From Triplophysa rosa (taxonomy: Eukaryota; Chordata; Actinopteri; Cypriniformes; Nemacheilidae), in assembly GCF_024868665.1 (NCBI RefSeq), contig NC_079890.1:35696296-35760295 (forward strand): DNA of 64,000 nucleotides, written 5' to 3'. Within the stretch, counting starts at the first letter, position 1, and each line of letters begins with the position of its first letter. Positions 61,321 to 64,000 of the stretch are shown piece by piece. The notes under the pieces are model-generated. The model was not told the origin of the DNA, did no database searches, and was given only the letters and a program-made list of their open reading frames with translations. Position numbers and translations under genes: made by a program.

Positions 61321-63350
61321 TGCATTTGCTCTTCATTTTTAATGTTTTCTTTCTTATGGGTACCGACATTTTAAAGAGTTTAAAAATATTATGAAAGTAA
61401 CCGTCAAAAAAACAGCTAACATTACAACATCAACAACTTAAGCCGCCACAGAGAATTGCTTTCTGTTTACAAACAGCTTTGGTGTTTCACTGGGAACACT
61501 TTATCAAACAATGAGAGATCGCTGAAAAATAAAACGGGTGGTTCACAGGGAATTTTTAACAGCAGCTGTTTTGCCGCCAAAAGCATCATCCCATACGGTG
61601 GGGGTGCCGTATAGGTTTTAGCACCTGCCACACTGGACGTGTTCAAAGAGCAAGTGAATTTCCCATGATGTGACTGAACTTAATGACCCCGCACCCCTTA
61701 CATACACAGGCTTGTTTACCGAGCGCTCCGGATCTTACATGTGTAACTTTCCACCGACGAACATATCTCACCTCTCCATCTTACGCTCTGTACATCACAA
61801 CAACAAAACAAGCTGAGGTGTTGTAATTGTAGCTGTGTTTCCGAGAAAACGTCGGAGATCCGCGAGACATCTCCACGGTGAAATTGAAGCATGAAAAGCT
61901 TGCGCCTCCCGTAGCTTTCTGGCTGAAAGGATAATCAGATCCCTTGATGTGATTTTGATAATAATGAAAGTGTGTGTTTCCAGCGATCCACGTTTTTTGT
62001 GTTGTCACGAGATGCGTAATTCAAGTAGATGATTATTACTGTGATTAGAGAGTGGTCGAATAATAATAATTATACACTGTGCCGATGATTATGATTGTCA
62101 TTGAGGAGCGATACCCAACTTTTCATTGAGTAATAACACGCCGAGCCTTACCATTAAATGGGTAATGATCTCATCTTTTATTAATCTAATTAAACTGCAG
62201 TAAATCTAAATTCACTCTGGATGAATTCCTAAATATGACTGAAACACATTCATCTTCACGTATTCTATGAGATTACCTCACATTGATCTTTAGGAAACAG
62301 ACAGCGGCATTATTTCACGTCGAAGCTTCTGCTAACACGACCCACTATGTTTAATTAAGCAGTGCAATCTAAAAACCAGCACAACCGCCACAGAGGACCA
62401 TCAGCCAAAGGCCAGGAGGTGGACAGCTACATAAACTTTGTCCATTGATTCCACATGATCCCTTTGTATCCCTGTGGATTTCACGGTGGATTGGGGATGT
62501 GCCATAAATCCTGAATTGTAATCTTTGAGCACACACAATGATCTTCCGAGAGTGGAATTCTACTATGGGAGGCAGGGAAACGTTGTTATACGCATAGATA
62601 TTTCACGCAAACTAGCGATGAATAGACTGCGTATAGATGAAGGAAGGTTTATAATCCATGAGGACCAGAGAGAAGCTGAAAAGACAGAAAGATTGCTACA
62701 AAATCAACTTGTCGTAAAACAAAAAGTATTTAGAGCATATTTAACGGTTCGTACATCGCATATCCATCCGTGATCGGTTCTGTCAATTCAAATACAGTAT
62801 GGTGGCACGTTCATAACACGAAATCTCATTGGTTCTCATTTGTCTCATGACTATTTGTCATATGCTTGTGTCGTCACCAGTAAGATTCTCCAATATCACG
62901 GTGTCGTCTTATTTCATTATACAGCGTTAATCCTCATGTTACATATTAAATTAAATTGTATTTATCTTTTCACAAGTGTGGAGTGTTGCAAAGCATTTCA
63001 AAAATATATATAAGCAATAGTTACTATAGTAAAGAGATTTCTGGGTATCTGGAATAGCACGTGGGTGAGCAAATGATGAATTTTATATTTAGCTGAAGTT
63101 TTCGCTGAAGAGTTTAATCGATCGCTGAATGTACAATAATGCAAAACATTTTAGAACAAAAACATTAGCATTGATGATAACTGCAGCTAATTGTGCTTTA
63201 ATCGGGTTTAACCTTAAAAAAAGGCAAAACAAGACACAACCACACTGGAAAAATAGATGCTTACGTGGCATTTTGACAATATAGAAATATTCACGGTCTT
63301 CTTTAAAAGACATTTGGCAGATTGTTGTCTGGATAAAATAAAGAAGAATA
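61321..63350. other. No gene recognised; unique-looking sequence
   Basis: The 61.5-62.5 kb part is non-repetitive and contains homeodomain-like AT motifs such as 'taattaagcagtg', but this is not evidence of function. Short frames only. Confidence 0.4.
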
Positions 63351-63913
63351 AGGCCCGATTCACATTTCGCGTCTAAAACTGCGCGGAAAATTCTCCTTTT
63401 TTTCCAAAGCGTCTGGGCCCGGTTGCATAAAGCACCTTAAGTATAATTTTCCCTTAAGTGTGTCCTTATGTATACCTCAAGTTTTACTGAAGTTATTCTC
63501 CTATTGTCTTTGGTAAAGGAAAATCACCCCTTAAGTGTCATACTTAAGGGAAAAACTTAAGGTGCTTTATGCAACCGGGCCCTGGACTTTGCGCTCTCCT
63601 GGCGTCTGTCGTTACTAAGCAACCATGGGCCACGATAGCCGTTGAGACGAGGAGGTATAAACAAAGGATTTATGGATTATATGCACTGAAAATAACTCTG
63701 CTACTAGATTTAGTTATGCTGTGATCATCTGTGTCTCCATCTTCATTGAGCTTGTCTATACTGGCTGGTTGGTTCTTGTCACATGACCTGCGGTGCGCGC
63801 TCGCGGCTTTGTGAAAAGTTGAGCTTTTTCATCTCGATGCGGCGCTGACGCGCCTGAAAAAAAGAGCGCGTCGCACCCTATTTCCGGAAGAGACACGAAA
63901 TGTGAATCGGGCC
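63351..63913. mobile_element. MITE with 'aggcccgattcac' ends, split by a second MITE
   Basis: The ends 'aggcccgattcacatttcgc' and 'cgaaatgtgaatcgggcct' are inverted repeats, flanked on both sides by 'aata'. The interior has paired 'tgcgcgg'- and 'gagcgcg'-type motifs. The element is GC-richer than its surroundings and has no transposase frame. Confidence 0.85.
63415..63582. mobile_element. Nested MITE, 168 bp
   Basis: The ends 'gggcccggttgcataaagca' and 'tgctttatgcaaccgggccc' are perfect inverted repeats; 'ccttaagt' and 'acttaagg' extend the pairing inward. It lies inside the 63351-63913 element. Confidence 0.9.
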
Positions 63914-64000
63914 TAATAGAAAAAACTCGGATTTATTGAAGTGAAATCATCACGTTCCTTAAATAAAACACTGAAATACAAACAATTTTTGTTAAATAAA

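Overview
The window looks like intergenic or intronic DNA from a teleost fish, most likely a cypriniform (carp/zebrafish group). I recognise this from the density and type of dispersed repeats: palindromic short inverted-repeat elements that begin 'aaagggatagttcaccc', hAT-like MITEs, tRNA-derived SINEs ending 'gcagacgcttttatccaaagcga', a Gypsy-type LTR, and minisatellites built on 'ggttgctatggcattgcta'. I recognise these families from memory, with no database search. I found no intact protein-coding gene, rRNA or functional tRNA. All open frames are short and unconserved in appearance, and many lie inside repeats.

Positions 1-9180 form one very large imperfect palindrome. The left arm (1-4312) is the reverse complement of the right arm (4805-9180), with a 492-base asymmetric spacer. 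The arms look almost identical: I found five single-base differences. They also differ structurally. The right arm carries one extra 64-bp minisatellite unit. A 19-bp segment is inverted between the arms. At the inner end, the right arm holds a solo Gypsy-type LTR with a 5-bp target duplication inside a MITE, while the left arm holds the same LTR still attached to its polypurine tract and part of the internal region. The arms therefore represent two different states of one locus rather than one molecule folded back. Both arms also carry a telomere-like (CCCTAA)n tract. The left arm runs to the first base of the window, so the full palindrome may be larger.

Positions 9181-64000 are an AT-rich repeat landscape with long stretches in which I see no gene. 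Nested insertions are frequent (12.3, 27.5, 39.3, 49.6, 51.0 and 63.4 kb). The clearest single transposon is a 456-bp hAT-like MITE at 16163-16618 with a perfect 8-bp target duplication. At 53.8-54.5 kb a dispersed repeat carries the C-terminal half of a THAP-type zinc finger followed by a splice-donor-like site; a shorter relative at 23.4 kb lacks it. Copies of the 'aaagggatagttcaccc' family cluster between 40 and 59 kb.

The stretches between repeats (for example 28-29.7, 40.6-42.7, 48-49.5, 52-53.7, 57.7-58.9 and 61.4-63.3 kb) are plain unique-looking sequence. Some may be conserved non-coding DNA, but that cannot be judged from one sequence.
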